41,942 nt of DNA, from positions 1 to 41,942 of the forward strand of contig WKLE02000569.1 in assembly GCA_014885115.2 (NCBI GenBank). Direction: 5' to 3'. Shown here piece after piece: positions 11,525 through 23,261 of this stretch; position 1 is the stretch's first letter; each line of letters opens with the position of its first letter. The notes beneath the pieces are model-generated. The model ran no database searches and was not told the origin of the DNA. It saw only the letters and a program-made list of their open reading frames with translations. Source of the stretch: Asterionellopsis glacialis. Its lineage: Eukaryota > Bacillariophyta > Plagiogrammaphyceae > Rhaphoneidales > Asterionellopsidaceae. The position numbers and the translations under genes are program-made.

Positions 11525-14500
11525 ATGAACTCCTATTTTAGGTCATCGCTCCTCTTGATTGGAATAGCAGTGGCCATCGCCAATTCCAATGCTGAGACCT
11601 CTGTAGACGATGGAACGGCCCTAGTCGATTGGTTGCAATCCAAAGGGGGATCGTTTAGCCCCAAAGCGGAGATTCGTAGAGGCGACCCCAACGATCCTTC
11701 CAGCCTTGGAATGTTTGCAACGGAAAAAATTGAAAAGGGCGAGACGATTGTTCATATCCCTGCAAAATGTATCATCACAACGAGTCCTTTAAAAGTTGGA
11801 GAAAGTGTTGTCGCTGACGATGATGGCAGTGGTGCTTGGTATTCTGGCGAAATAATGAAAAGGAACTTAGACGGGTCGTTTGACATCCTTTACGAGGATG
11901 GTGACTTTATGAAGGGAGTGAGTCCCACCACGGTGGAAAGGTCTGAAAACGGAAAAGTATGTGCTTTGACAAAGTCTATTTGGAAAGAAATGAATCTGGG
12001 TGATAGTTCAGAGTACTTACCCTACATCAATTTTCTTAAGACTCAGAGCAATGTGCAGTATCCATTTACCTGGTCCGAAGAGGGCATATCTCTTTTGAAT
12101 AAGGTACTTGACGACGTACAGATAGTGTCATATGATTGGGAAGTTCTTTGTCTGGACAAAGAAAAAGATGCCATGAGGGAAGAGAGTTTCTTAATGGCAC
12201 ATGGGGGCTGGGACGAGATGATGATCGTAAGTGTTTCGTTTTGTTGATTTTTGTCTTGGAGATTGACTTGCGATTTCATTCAACTAATTTTTTCACTTTT
12301 TTGCGCTCTCTCTCACCAATATTGATGAAAACTGCCACCGTAGCCATTCCTTGATATTATGCAGCATCGTAATGGCAAGTGGCTCAACACCATTGCAGCT
12401 CCGATTGAGGCGGGCGAAGACATCCTCGTGAAAGCATCCACAGACATTAAAGCTGGAGGTCAAATTTATCATACTCGTAGTTTATGTGCCAACTGCGAAA
12501 ACGAAAAAAATTATTTTGGGGTTCCTGAACTTCTTCGTGATTTTGGTTTTGTTGAAAAATATCCTCAACGTTGGATTTTCAACAAAGTAGCTTTTGAGAT
12601 TGACGAAGTAATGAACGAAAACGACACCGTATCCAGCGAATTGAAAGTATCTTGGTTGCATAAAAAGCCCAAAGAGAAAGCATTGAAATACCTTGACATG
12701 TTGCTTCATAAGATCACGGAAGGCGGGACTGAAATTCAAAAATGGCAGCATCGAATCCCTAAGAACGAGATTGATCTTATCATCGAGTATCAGAAATCCG
12801 CAAGTATGGCAATGGAATATGCTGTTGCAGCCGCTAAAAAAGTAATTGATAACCAGGCTTATGAATATGACGAGCTCAAGCATAAAGAGAACGATATTGA
12901 CTACTTGCGACATGGAGGTGAAAACTTTAAAAATTTCACTGTAATTGATAATATGATGACCGCTTATCAAGAAATCGAATACTACACTTACAACCCTGAG
13001 CCAGACGTGTATGACATGTGTTTTAGCTTAGATACAACTAACCAGCAATGCCTCAGTTATCGTCCACATTATCATGAATATATGGTTCATTACGCAACGC
13101 GTTACCTCGATAGTGTCAAGCGGGTTGCATTTGTAGGTGGAGGAGATTCTATGCTTTTGTACGAAAGTCTCAAGTATCCAAGCATTGAGCTTGTAGTAGG
13201 TCTCGAAATTGATCAAAAAGTGACAAGAAGTAGTTTCAAGCACTTTGGTGCACAGCCGTACTTTGATGATGACAGAGTAGAGTGGTGGTTTGGAGACGCT
13301 GCCAAGAGTCTTCTGATGTTACCAAAGGAATACTTTGGTTCTTTTGACTTAGTTTTGGTAGATCTGTCTGAGACAATAATGTCAATAACAGTATCAGAAA
13401 ATTTAGATATTTTCGATGCCTTGGGACTATTACTCAAAGAGGACGGGATCCTATTGAAGAATGAAATGTACTTGGACGATTTTGAAAAGATATGGGAACA
13501 CTCAGCTCTGCTTCATTTCTACCACGTGCCTATGGTTGTTTCACAGGCAATAGTCCTTGGTAGTAACAAGGTCGACTTCCTCAACCGTACTCCAAAAGAC
13601 CATGAAGGTATTCAAAATTTATTAGTGAAGCCTTTAGATGAGACTCAGGAGGGTTTCGAGAAGTTCCACGATTATGTGCAAGGAGACTTTCATGAAGTAA
13701 AGCACTGTAAGGGCGAAGGTGATGACGATAAAGAACTTGAAGAGCAGAAAAACAGTCCCGGAATTCTCATGATTCTTGAGGCTGAGGACGCAACTCTTGC
13801 TTACGACTCATCAGAAAAGGTGCAACAAATCCTTACTGATGCCCTGGAGAAAGAAGGCCTAACAGTCAAAGCAGCTATTGCGCCCAAAAAGGGAACTGAT
13901 GGAATTATTGTCACAGGCATTGTCTTAGAAGAGGGGTACGTTGTTTGTCGTGGGTGGCCTAGTGATAAATACTTTGCGTTTGACATTCATTTGTGGAGCA
14001 GTTTCGAGAAGCACCCTTCAGTAAGGGAAGCATTGATCGAAGCGGTTGGAAGTAGTGGAGGAAAGTCGTCGTCATCCTATCGTATTGTTGCTGGTGGTAT
14101 GTTTGGTGTGAGTAGTTGGAAGGATGACGAGAAGAATCGTGGGCCTCGTTTTACTCGCGACTGTGAGCGTCCGGAAGGTACTGTTCGCGAGGGTGTAATG
14201 TCTGATAGTGCTGTCGATACTATTTTGCAGGATAGTATGGCTTTGATTAAGGATGATGATATTGTCGTTAGTGTTATTTGTGGCTACGAACAGGATGACT
14301 GCAAAAGTATTGATGTGATGAAGAAGACTCAAATTGTGAGCAAAGTGGTACCAATTTGGGCTTGCCCGGGTCTGCAAGAAAGCCATGACAACTTGAAAGT
14401 GAAACAATCTTGTGATAATGCTATATTGGAAAGCCTTTTGGAGTTATCGAAAGAGCAGAAGATTCGAGCTATTGTTATTGATCCAAGTGGTCCATTTGAA

Positions 14501-15508
14501 ATGGGACAAATCATACGCAGAATTTTTGACAGCAAAATCAATAGAAAGCAGATTCTTGCAGATGATGTTATGGTGATGGCACCATTGTTGGATGGAAAAG
14601 AAGAATGGAGGAAAAATCTGGTGGATAGATTTAGGTCGGATATCATCGTCAACGAACCAGTTTTCTTAGCTGAAGTTGTATTCAATAGCTCGGATAGCAG
14701 CATTGAATTGGCAATAACATCTTCGGGCGACGTTGAATTCTTCCAAAACTTCAAAGAAGCTGTTGCGAGTATCGAAAAGCGGTCTGGTGTTGTTTCGGAC
14801 GTCCGCAGGATTCTCGGAGGGCAATTTGTTAGACCACCTCCTGGCGATGAAATTAACTTCACACATGAATCGTATGATCATGTTTCTGCACTTGAGCAAT
14901 GGAATTCCCAAAAACCCGTTGGACATCAGACTCTATTTCAGTTTGAGGTCCAGGGAATAATTTCGCTCGGAGACAAAGTTATGGCGCGGGATAAGGAAGA
15001 TGCTAATATGTATGAAGGGAAGGTGGTAGCCATGTCTTTGGATGGGAAGTTCAGTATTCGTTATGATGATGGTGACAAAGATGATGGTTTGGAACGCGAC
15101 TCCCTTTATAAGGTAGGAGATATCACTGACTCGGATAAGGTATCAGCCGATGATATCAAACAGGCTTGGATCACTATGCTTGATTCAAGCCAATCCATTA
15201 CTGTATCTGTTTCAGACATGCATGAATTCAAGGATGTAGGACTTGGCTTTCTGTTGGTTGCCTTTTGCCGAGAGGGTACTATCAGTTTGTTGTGGGACGG
15301 GAAAATCCATATTGATCTTAATATCTTCACTTACACTGAAAATGTAGAGCTTCACAAGGATCTCAAGTCTGTTTTTTTCGAGCAACTTCCTTCTTTGAAG
15401 ACTGTCCTCCACGATGAACAACCAAGAGGATTTGGACGCGTTGTCAGTTTTGCGAGAGATCTTAAAGACCCCACACCTACGTGGGTGGAATTGGAAAAAG
15501 CAGTATAG
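11525..15508 (+). CDS. Secreted SET-Tudor / aminopropyltransferase-like / SpeD-like fusion protein (copy B)
   Basis: Exons 11525..12226 and 12344..15508, phase-0 intron 12227..12343 (GTAAGTG...ACCGTAG, 117 bp) at the same place as in copy A; 1288 residues. Start is ATG 11525; the frame opens earlier only with GTG. Residues 1-24 form a signal peptide. The order matches copy A: SET domain with Tudor-like insert, aminopropyltransferase-like domain (PHYHEYMVH, GGGDS near 498, VDLSET), first SpeD-like domain (705-796), unrecognised middle, second SpeD-like domain (about 1195-1253). Differences: the SET tyrosine is replaced (GGQIYHTRS, Arg279 where copy A has Tyr288), so methyl transfer is doubtful; and a second Tudor-like module (GDKVMARDKED...SIRYDDGD) is inserted at about 1106-1160, absent from copy A. 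Neither SpeD-like domain keeps the self-cleaving serine. Role in polyamine chemistry is inferred, not shown. Confidence 0.8.
13739..14253 (+). repeat. Near-identical 515-bp tract shared with 4426-4940
   Basis: Plus-strand partner of the tract in copy A. The match starts abruptly around the codons for EEQKNSPG and ends within those for ALIKDDD, with no gap. It covers the first SpeD-like domain and the following GGMFGVSSWKDDEKN segment. Confidence 0.9.
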
Positions 15509-16304
15509 GAAAGAATACATACGTAGCGTAGTGAACTGTGTTGTACCTGCTCATAAGCGTTTTAAAACTATCCTTTTAAATCTTTGTGAACATGTTTTCA
15601 GTTATAAACAGAAACCAAATTGGCTTTCTTATGTTTAACTTTTGTTGTGTTGCTGGGTTCACAGGAACGGTCGGGTGGTGCTGCCTCTCCTTTGGATTTT
15701 GAAAGCTAAACAACATTTGATTGATGCAAAATTTTAATAGCATGCTTAAATAATGGAAAGATTTTTATTGATTTCCACTCGTGGTGTACATACTGTGTTC
15801 CAAAATCTCCATGTGTCTGCTGTCTCAGATGTCTTGAACTTACGTCCTCGTGCCCTCTAGAGGACCACCCTGAAGCCGGTGTCCTGATTGAACCACAAAA
15901 CCCGACAAAACTACCAAAATACCAACATAGCTTGACTAATTCTTGTCGTTTTATCAAAGTTAGCACCCAAAAAGTTTCATTTCATACTTCCAAGATATCG
16001 TGGGACTTACAATACAGGGTCTTACCCCAGTGATCTCCGTGCTGGTTTTCTCCATTTTTCACTGTAAAAAATCGTTTTCACAGCTCATTGGGTAGAGTTG
16101 TAAAGGTTAGAGGTTTTAGAGGTGAGCGCGGGTGATTTTTGAACGCCGCCCCACTCCACAGGGGGCTCAAAACTTGATTGAAAACTCCCGCACAATCTCA
16201 ATCTCGAAATCGTTATCTGACTCCTTTAAAAAAAAACTCAAAATCGCAGGATACGACCGCAGACACATCAAAACAAAAAAGTGAAAAGTACACGGAATGA
16301 CACG
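15509..16304. other. Intergenic region, no gene seen
   Basis: 3' flank of copy B and 5' flank of the helicase gene. Only short frames on both strands. No RNA gene, repeat family or regulatory site was recognised; a promoter for the helicase gene is expected near the right end. Confidence 0.5.
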
Positions 16305-19300
16305 ATGAATTCTCGTGCGGGGAGATCTCGTTCTCGCCCCAACAGCGCACCGCGTCCTCAAGGTGGTGGTAGAGGTGGTGGCAGAACAGGAGGGCGGCAG
16401 TCATACCGTAACAACGATAACAACAATGGCCCACGGTCCCTCCCAGCCAGCCGGAATACCACACCCAAAAAAAATGGCGAGTTGGGGGCAGGTTCTCACA
16501 CAGTCAACGAGTCAGATCGTATTCGGTTAACAAAATTGTTGATGCATTTGAGAGATTCTTCCGAAACAAAGGTTGAATTTCCACCAAATTTAACTAATAC
16601 TGAAAGAAAGTACATCCATGAGCTCTGCAGACAGCTTGGTTTGGTTAGTAAAAGTTCAGGCAAGGGTGAAAACAGGTGAGTGATCGACCAGTAAGGAATT
16701 TTTCTAGTTTTTCTCTGCCAGACAGTGAAGTAGGTTGTTCATATATTTCATTTTTCTTCTTCTTTAAACCCATGTTGGATAAGGTTCATTACGGTTACAA
16801 AACGAAACGATGATAAGATGCGTGTCGCTGGGATTTCGTTGGCGGAAGATGATGAAAAGGGAGACGAAGATGATCAATACCCTATTCTTAATATTGGCAG
16901 GAGGGGAGCGTCGAGTCTTCAGCAGCACATTAAAAAATACCCTCCAACAGACATGGAACGGCTTGAGTCATACGAGACTGGATCATCTCTTGTAGCAGGA
17001 AGCGAGAATTTAGGTACGGATGAGGACGGTTTGAAACTAGCAATGAAGGAAATGGGTTTGTTGTCAGTCGGTGATGCACCCCAAAATAGACACGTCCCTC
17101 AAAAGACAGTTGATTACGAACGACGTAGACAATACCATGCAAAGCTTCAACAACGCAAAAAGGCACATCCAAATTATAAAAAGATGATAGAGCAACGAAA
17201 ACGATTGCCTGCCTTTTCACAACGAAAGCAGGTCTGCTCTACCATTGTCTCCAATTCAGTTACAGTCTTATCGGGTGAAACGGGTTGTGGTAAGTCCACG
17301 CAGGTACCGCAATTTTTATTGGACGATCCGACCGTAGGTCCAGATGCGTCCATAGTTGTCACACAACCACGTCGTATTTCAGCCATATCTGTCGCGGAAA
17401 GAGTCGCTTCGGAACAATGTCTCGATGTCGGAGGGTTAATTGGGTACCAGGTCCGACTCGAATCAGCTGTTTCCCAGGGAACTCAACTTTTGTTCTTGAC
17501 ACCAGGAGTGCTATTGCGCAAACTACAATCAAGTGCCGATCTTTTAGAATACAATTATATTATCATTGATGAAATACATGAACGTGACAAATATACAGAA
17601 TTCCTTTTGATTACGTTGCGTGATTTGTTACCACGCCGACCGGACTTGAAAATCATATTGATGAGTGCAACACTACAAACACAGGCTTTGGTGGAGTACT
17701 GGTACGGTTGTGGTGCAAATGGTGGTATGCCAGCTGAAATCAACATTCCTGGGAGAACCTTCCCAGTGCAAGAATTCTTCTTAGAAGACTGTCTGAACAT
17801 GACCCACTATTTGGACAAGGTAGGCGGTGGCGATGTCGATAAATTAGAGGCGGACCTTGCAAGGTTATTGTCAGAACAACAACATCAACAACCGCCAAAG
17901 CAAAGTCAAAGAGGGCGAAACCAAAGAAGTAATGACGTGCAAGATGGAGGAATGCTTGGAGACGGGTCGTCCCTCGTTTGTGTAATGTGCCAAAAAGCAG
18001 GATTTTCGAGTGCGGAGGAACTCGGGTACGTAATTCTACATGTATTTGATGGTCTTATATTTTGTCTATTGCGAACAAAAGAAATCTCATTCCTAACCTC
18101 GTTAACTATTTAAAACTATTGTCCTTAAAGCACGCACGTCGCACTTTGTGATGGCGGCGGCGGTGTCTCAATGGATGCATTAGAGGAACGAGTTCGAGGG
18201 ATCAACTCGAGTCAAGTTGCCGTCCACGAAGTCGGAAAAGGAGACTACGCTGACGATATCGAATACGAGGATTACGATGACGAGGCATTCGAAGACTACG
18301 AAGAAGATGAGTTTGACGATGACGATGTTCCTGGGCTACATCATGGTAAATGGGATGGGGAAAGCCCTTTTGGAGTTGCAGATGTTGTGTCTGGCAAAAT
18401 TTCCACACTAACCGACGAAGAACTGCTAAATCAGTACCAATCTCTCCATGACGATGAACAAATTGATGACATGCTACTCCTTGAAATTATCCAACTGATT
18501 GTACGGTCTTCTTATGGGGACGGTGCAATTTTAGTCTTTCTACCAGGTTGGCAAGAAATATCAGAGGTGAGTTTTCCTCGTTTCTTCAATGACCAATGAC
18601 TCTTGTTTTTTGAACTTTGTGCTAACTATTTTTGTGTGGACTAATTTCACCACTCAGTTTACCCTTTTATTAGAAAGCACCCCTCCGTTCCAAAATCGCA
18701 ACCAATTTCTTGTGTTGCCACTTCATTCAGGGATACCCTCTAAAGATCAACGCAAAGTTTTTCAAACTCCACCCCAAGGGGTTAGAAAGATCATCCTTTC
18801 AACGAACATTGCAGAAACGTCATTGACCATTGATGACGTTGCATTTGTTAGTAAGTGTTTGATATGACATTGTTTTAAGTTGTTGATTCGACAAAGTTGT
18901 CTCTCTAACGATACATTGCACTCTTTACAGTTGATACGGGAAGAGCAAAGGAAAAAAGTTACGATCCCCACTTGAAGACAAGCACATTGCAACCGGTTTG
19001 GGTAAGCCAAGCGTCAGCAAAACAGCGCAAGGGACGAGCGGGTCGAACAAAACCTGGAGTTTGTTTCCACCTTTTCTCAAGTAGACGACATGCGTCATTT
19101 CGTCCTTTTACTGAAAGCGAGCTACTTAGAACACCGCTGGTAAGTATTGCAGTTACCGTATGGAAATCGTTTTCACTCGCCACACGTATCTGACACATTG
19201 ATTATTTCATTTCAATCAGGAGGAGATGTGTTTGCAATGCAAGAAATTGAACCTTGCACCTGGAGGACCTGAAGATATAGATGGAGTTCCAGCCTTCTTG

Positions 19301-20359
19301 GCGAAGGCTCTTACCCCTCCACATCCCAAGTCCGTCTTTAACGCCTTGGAACTTTTGGTAGATCTTGGAGCGATGGAACCAGAAACAAACGATCTGACAA
19401 GCTTGGGAAAGTGCTTATCTGTATTGAGTCTAGAACCACGGGTAGGTAAGATGGTAATTTACTCCCATTTACTAGGATGCGCCCGTTCTGCTGCATGTAT
19501 GGGAGTTGCCATGTCATACAAAAGTCCTTTCATTTTGCCTCCTCCCTCGGTCCGTCGCAGTGCTGATACAGCAAAAGTAGAATTGAGCAAAAACAGCGAA
19601 AGCGACCAAGTTACAATTCTTTATGCACTCCGAAAGCGTGATCAATTGAGACAACGACAGGGTGCCTATCATGATTTTTGCAGGCGAAACTATTTAAGCC
19701 CTACAACTTTAAGTATGATTGGCGATCTCAGGCAAAATCTTCACAGAGAGCTTTCATCCTTAGGCTTCGAAAACACTACATCAGAAGACGGGTATCACAA
19801 CAGGCATGATGCGGATATTGCATTGTGGCAAGCGACAATTGCAGCTGGACTTTATCCCAATGTTGCCTTCCGAATGAAAGGGGAAGCTAACTTCTCCACG
19901 ATGACAAATCGTAAAGCAAAGATACATGTCAGTAGCGTTAACTCTGTCCGGGGACAACCTCTCAATTCTAAATGCCAAGTTGCTGAAGGAGAGGTAGAAT
20001 TTGTTGCTTTTGGAGAAATGGTCCGTGGCGTTGCCGCCTTTACTATGAATCAAACTACGCACCTGCCATCTGTAGCGCCCCTTGTGCTTTTATGCGGCAA
20101 TACGTTACACGTACGTCCAGCCCACGGAAAGGTTAAGGGTCGTGCAATCCTTTCCTTAGACGATTGGATTGTTTTTGCATGCAACAAAGAAACAGCGTCG
20201 CAATTAGTCATTCTTAGAAAGAGGTTAGACTCGGCCTTTGCTCGAATCACATCGAACCCTTCGTCAGGTATGAACCAACTATCTGGCGCAGAGCGTGATG
20301 CAGTCGATATAGTTAGCTCCGTCATCAAGAGTGCACAACGTGCTTCTTCCGACAGGTAG
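16305..20359 (+). CDS. R3H-domain DEAH-box RNA helicase with inserted zinc finger
   Basis: Six exons: 16305..16675, 16784..18025, 18131..18566, 18658..18850, 18931..19139, 19220..20359; all introns GT-AG, 80-108 bp; 1196 residues. Start is ATG 16305 ([11 protein letters not shown]). Basic Gly/Arg-rich N-terminus, then R3H domain (about 70-140; RKYIH, joined across intron 1). Helicase core: GETGCGKST (about 287), [13 protein letters not shown] (about 384), MSATL (about 416), [13 protein letters not shown] (about 729), QRKGRAGR (about 777), then HA2 and OB-fold regions. Between the RecA lobes lies an insert with a C-x2-C-x13-H-x3-C zinc finger (522-545, split by intron 2) and an acidic run. Family: DEAH/RHA helicases that unwind RNA or G-quadruplexes using ATP; R3H plus DEAH resembles the plant NIH and DHX36-like groups. 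Whether it acts in the nucleus or the cytosol is not evident. Confidence 0.88.
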
Positions 20360-20561
20360 AGTACTTTTATAAAAAAATATTGAGAAAGCTAAGCCTTTTT
20401 GAGTAGAATATAATATGCAAATTATTAGCATCAGTAGTTATCAATATTTTCTCCCTTTGATTTAAGTATACAATGCATTTGAATACTTAAATGAACTAGT
20501 GTTTTTTTTCTGTCACGAGCTAAAATCTTGATGGAAAGAGCATCGGATAGTCGCTAATCCT

Positions 20562-21601
20562 TCATTCATCGCCATCGCTGTCTTCCTCTGAATCAGAACC
20601 TATTTCGCTTTCGTTACTTTTCGCATTTTCTTCTTCATCTGGGTGCGTATAATAGGACTTGTCAAGTTTTTCAAGCATATGTGGTGTAATGTATTTATTC
20701 ATGGAGAACATGGTCACCTTATCTTTCCCACCCATGACGGCCTTTAGCTTTGCGTCACAAAGAATCTCTCGTTTATCGTCGGGGTTCTGTAAATTGTTTT
20801 CTCGAATGTAGGCCCACAAGGCCTGAGTAACTTGAGGCCTTGGTAAGATCTCCTTCCCAACTACTCTGGTCAATTCGGCAGACAATTGGTATGGTGCCTG
20901 CGTCCCCGACTTGCGTGTTTTTTTATCTTTGTTCTTTCCCTTTTTTGGTTTGGCTTTCCTCTTCTTGGGTTCCTTAGGTGTCAAATCGACAGGTTTGAAG
21001 GGATGTATATGGGCAGAAACATATTTATTCATAGAAAACATTGTGAAGGTTTCAGTTCCGAATACGTCTTGCATTCTATCATCAAGGTCTAAAAAGGAGG
21101 AGAAGATGCGCGTGAGATTTTTGATTTTGCATGGTTCCAAAAATATACGAAAAAGTAGGCGAATCAACACACAAGACCATAATACTACACTTACTAATTT
21201 TCCGCTTGTCGTTTGGATCTTGAAGCTCGTTGTCTCGAATATAATTCCATAATTCTTTGACAACTTCTGTGCGTGCCATTTTTTTTCCTTTCCCGAGGAA
21301 GTTTGCTAAGGCATCGCTAATTTCTTTAACTGCTGCCAGTCCACCTCCACCTTTTCTTTTTCGGGGTTTTGGTTTCTCTTCTTCTTCTTCTTCNNNNNNN
21401 NNNNNNNNNNNNNNNNTGAATAGATTCAATAACCTTGCGAACAGTCTCCTTGATAAATTTCTTCCTCCTCGCTAGATCAATGCCTCCTAGTTCTTTCGAT
21501 AGCAAGGCAATAAACTTCTTCGGACTTGTTTTATCCAGATCTACCTTGTGAACAAGATGCTCGATGAGCTTTTTGAGCTCTGCATTTGTTGGTTCAGCCA
21601 T
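20562..21601 (-). CDS. DEK_C plus tandem SWIB domain chromatin protein (contains assembly gap)
   Basis: Exon 1 21601..21195, exon 2 21088..20562, intron 21194..21089 (GTAAGTG...TTTTTAG, 106 bp, phase 1). Start is ATG 21601 (MAEPTNAELKK); the longer frame begins with TTG. Residues 1-60 look like a DEK_C helical domain (HLVHKVDLDKTSPKKFI). An acidic Glu-run linker follows and is interrupted by 23 N. First SWIB domain spans the intron (VVKELWNYIRDNELQDPNDK ... FTMFSMNKYVSAHI); a Lys-rich linker leads to the second (VTQALWAYIRENNLQNPDDK ... VTMFSMNKYITPHM); the tail is acidic. Family knowledge: DEK_C-SWIB proteins such as yeast Uaf30 and several plant proteins act in chromatin and rRNA gene transcription. 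Nuclear location is likely. The written gap length breaks the frame, so the true gap must be one base shorter or two longer, modulo three. Confidence 0.85.
21394..21416. other. Assembly gap (23 N) beside a TTC/GAA microsatellite
   Basis: A run of 23 N abuts (TTC)n on the plus strand, coding poly-Glu on the minus strand, within the SWIB gene. The total exon length including the gap is 934 bases, which is not a multiple of three. The missing sequence is therefore probably repeat of unresolved length. Confidence 0.95.
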
Positions 21602-22378
21602 AATCAAACCAGAAGGCTTGCACTAAAACAGGGAAGTGCGACGAACAAAAATTGATGGCGGCTCTGTTCCCTTGACGACACCTTGTCTATTTCTTGAAAA
21701 AAAGCTACTCCTGCAGTACCAAGGAACAACACTCTCTCTAGCTAGGTAGTAGAAATAATATGTGTTAGTAAAAACCAGAACAGCTGTGGAGAATTTTGTG
21801 AACGAGAAGTGCCAACACTTTTTTTCTCTGGTGTCGGGTTTGCGGGTGTTCGCCAAAATATGCGTCTTACAGACGTACCTGGGTACTTTACCTGGTACAG
21901 TCAGTAGTGGGCCCGTACCTCGTACATTCAACGAAATCATGGTACGTTCCCGAATAATCACTCCTATAGGTGTATCCCCCCAACGGTACGGTATGTATCC
22001 CAGGACGATGGCTTGAAAAGAAATTCAATATTATTTATTAAGGTTGGGGTTGTGTCGCGGCTGGACACGCGATAAGGAGATGATGTCAAACACAAACGAC
22101 CCACTCAGCTTACTCAAGACACGATCGACACAGTTGTCAGCCATCTTACAAGACCACGCAAGATTGCAGATTTCGAGATTTCATGTCGGTACCATATCCA
22201 AGCAGTCTATAGTTAGTTTCTTTGATTGATTGACACCTCATTCGATAAACACGAAAAAGTCATTAACCGATCTGACACAGTATCAAGGCTTTCACGGAAA
22301 AGAAAGTCAATTACACGGGAATAAAGCCCACAAATATTGAGAATCATACTCGACGCAAAAGTTCCAAAAATCACGAAA
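21602..22378. promoter_or_regulatory. Shared divergent promoter region of the SWIB and fibrillin-like genes
   Basis: About 780 bp separate the two start codons, which point away from each other. No gene is seen. It contains a paired GTACCTGGGTAC / TTACCTGGTACAG stretch at 21875-21900, part of the recurring intergenic palindrome family. No TATA box could be assigned. Confidence 0.45.
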
Positions 22379-23261
22379 ATGTCACTATTGATCATGTCGA
22401 AAGTTCTGGGATTGATCTCAATGATGTGGACTGCTTCATTGAGTAGCGCATTTCTTATGCCTCAATATATGCCTCAATACCACTTGACATCAAATGTGCC
22501 AGCATCATTTTCATTGGCGACGCCCATTTCCATTTCAGCGTTACAAATGGTAAAGAATGACCAAACAGCTAGTGCAGCTGAGTTTGAATTTCAAGAAATG
22601 CGTGTCCAACTACAAGCTATGGTACAACAGGGAATTCCATCGCGAGATCTAGTCCCTGCCAAACGAGTAGAGCTGGAATCCTATGTACGTAAGGTTGTAC
22701 AAGAACGAGTCTCCCCCGTACCACTTGCTGAAATTGGTGAACGGCTGCCAGGAACAAAGTGGCTTCTTGTCTTTTCAACCGAGGGTGCAGCCTTAGCTGA
22801 TCTGCCACGTGATGCTCAAGTTCAATTAGAGTTTGATCCACTGGAGTTGAAACTAGATTATGTGTTGGAGTTCAGTAAGAAAACTATGGGGTTGAATCGG
22901 CTGGTAGCGAAAAGTACCTATACGTTTGATGTAAGTCGACTGCAGTCTTTGCCTTTTTCGTTATTGAATATCAATTGTAAAACGAGGTGCTAAAATGTTC
23001 TTGTTGTCATGCACCGAATCACTTTTCAATTATGAACAGGACGGACCGATTAATCCTGGTCTTGTCACATTTGTGTATGACCAGATTAAGACAGATGCAT
23101 TTGGATTGAATAACTTGCCCGTTGGTTTCTTTGGTTTGTTGAAGGGTAGAGCAAATTATGTGGAAAGTAGTTTTTACGATGGCCAATTTTGGATTGAACG
23201 AGCGTTTGGACCAGATGGAATGGATTATTATAACGTATATTTAAGACGAGACGAAGAGTAG
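22379..23261 (+). CDS. PAP/fibrillin-like plastid lipid-associated protein
   Basis: Exons 22379..22930 and 23040..23261, phase-0 intron 22931..23039 (GTAAGTC...GAACAG, 109 bp); 257 residues. I choose ATG 22379 (MSLLIMSKVLGLISMMW) because it begins a clean signal peptide; an in-frame ATG at 22337 would put 14 polar residues in front. The signal peptide ends in LSSAFLMP, an ASAF-type motif with Phe at +1, implying import into the complex plastid. Mature part: a helical stretch (about 60-110) followed by a lipocalin-like beta domain opening with LPGTKWLLVFST and closing with DGQFWIERAF. This resembles the PAP/fibrillin family, which binds lipids in plastoglobules and thylakoids. Family call rests on pattern only; another small lipocalin-type plastid protein is possible. 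Divergent from the SWIB gene. Confidence 0.65.

Noticed and set aside
3348..15508. Bacterial contamination as the source of the SpeD/aminopropyltransferase genes
   Set aside because: Both genes carry a spliceosomal intron at the same position, have eukaryotic signal peptides, and match neighbouring genes in composition; ancient bacterial origin of the domains remains possible.
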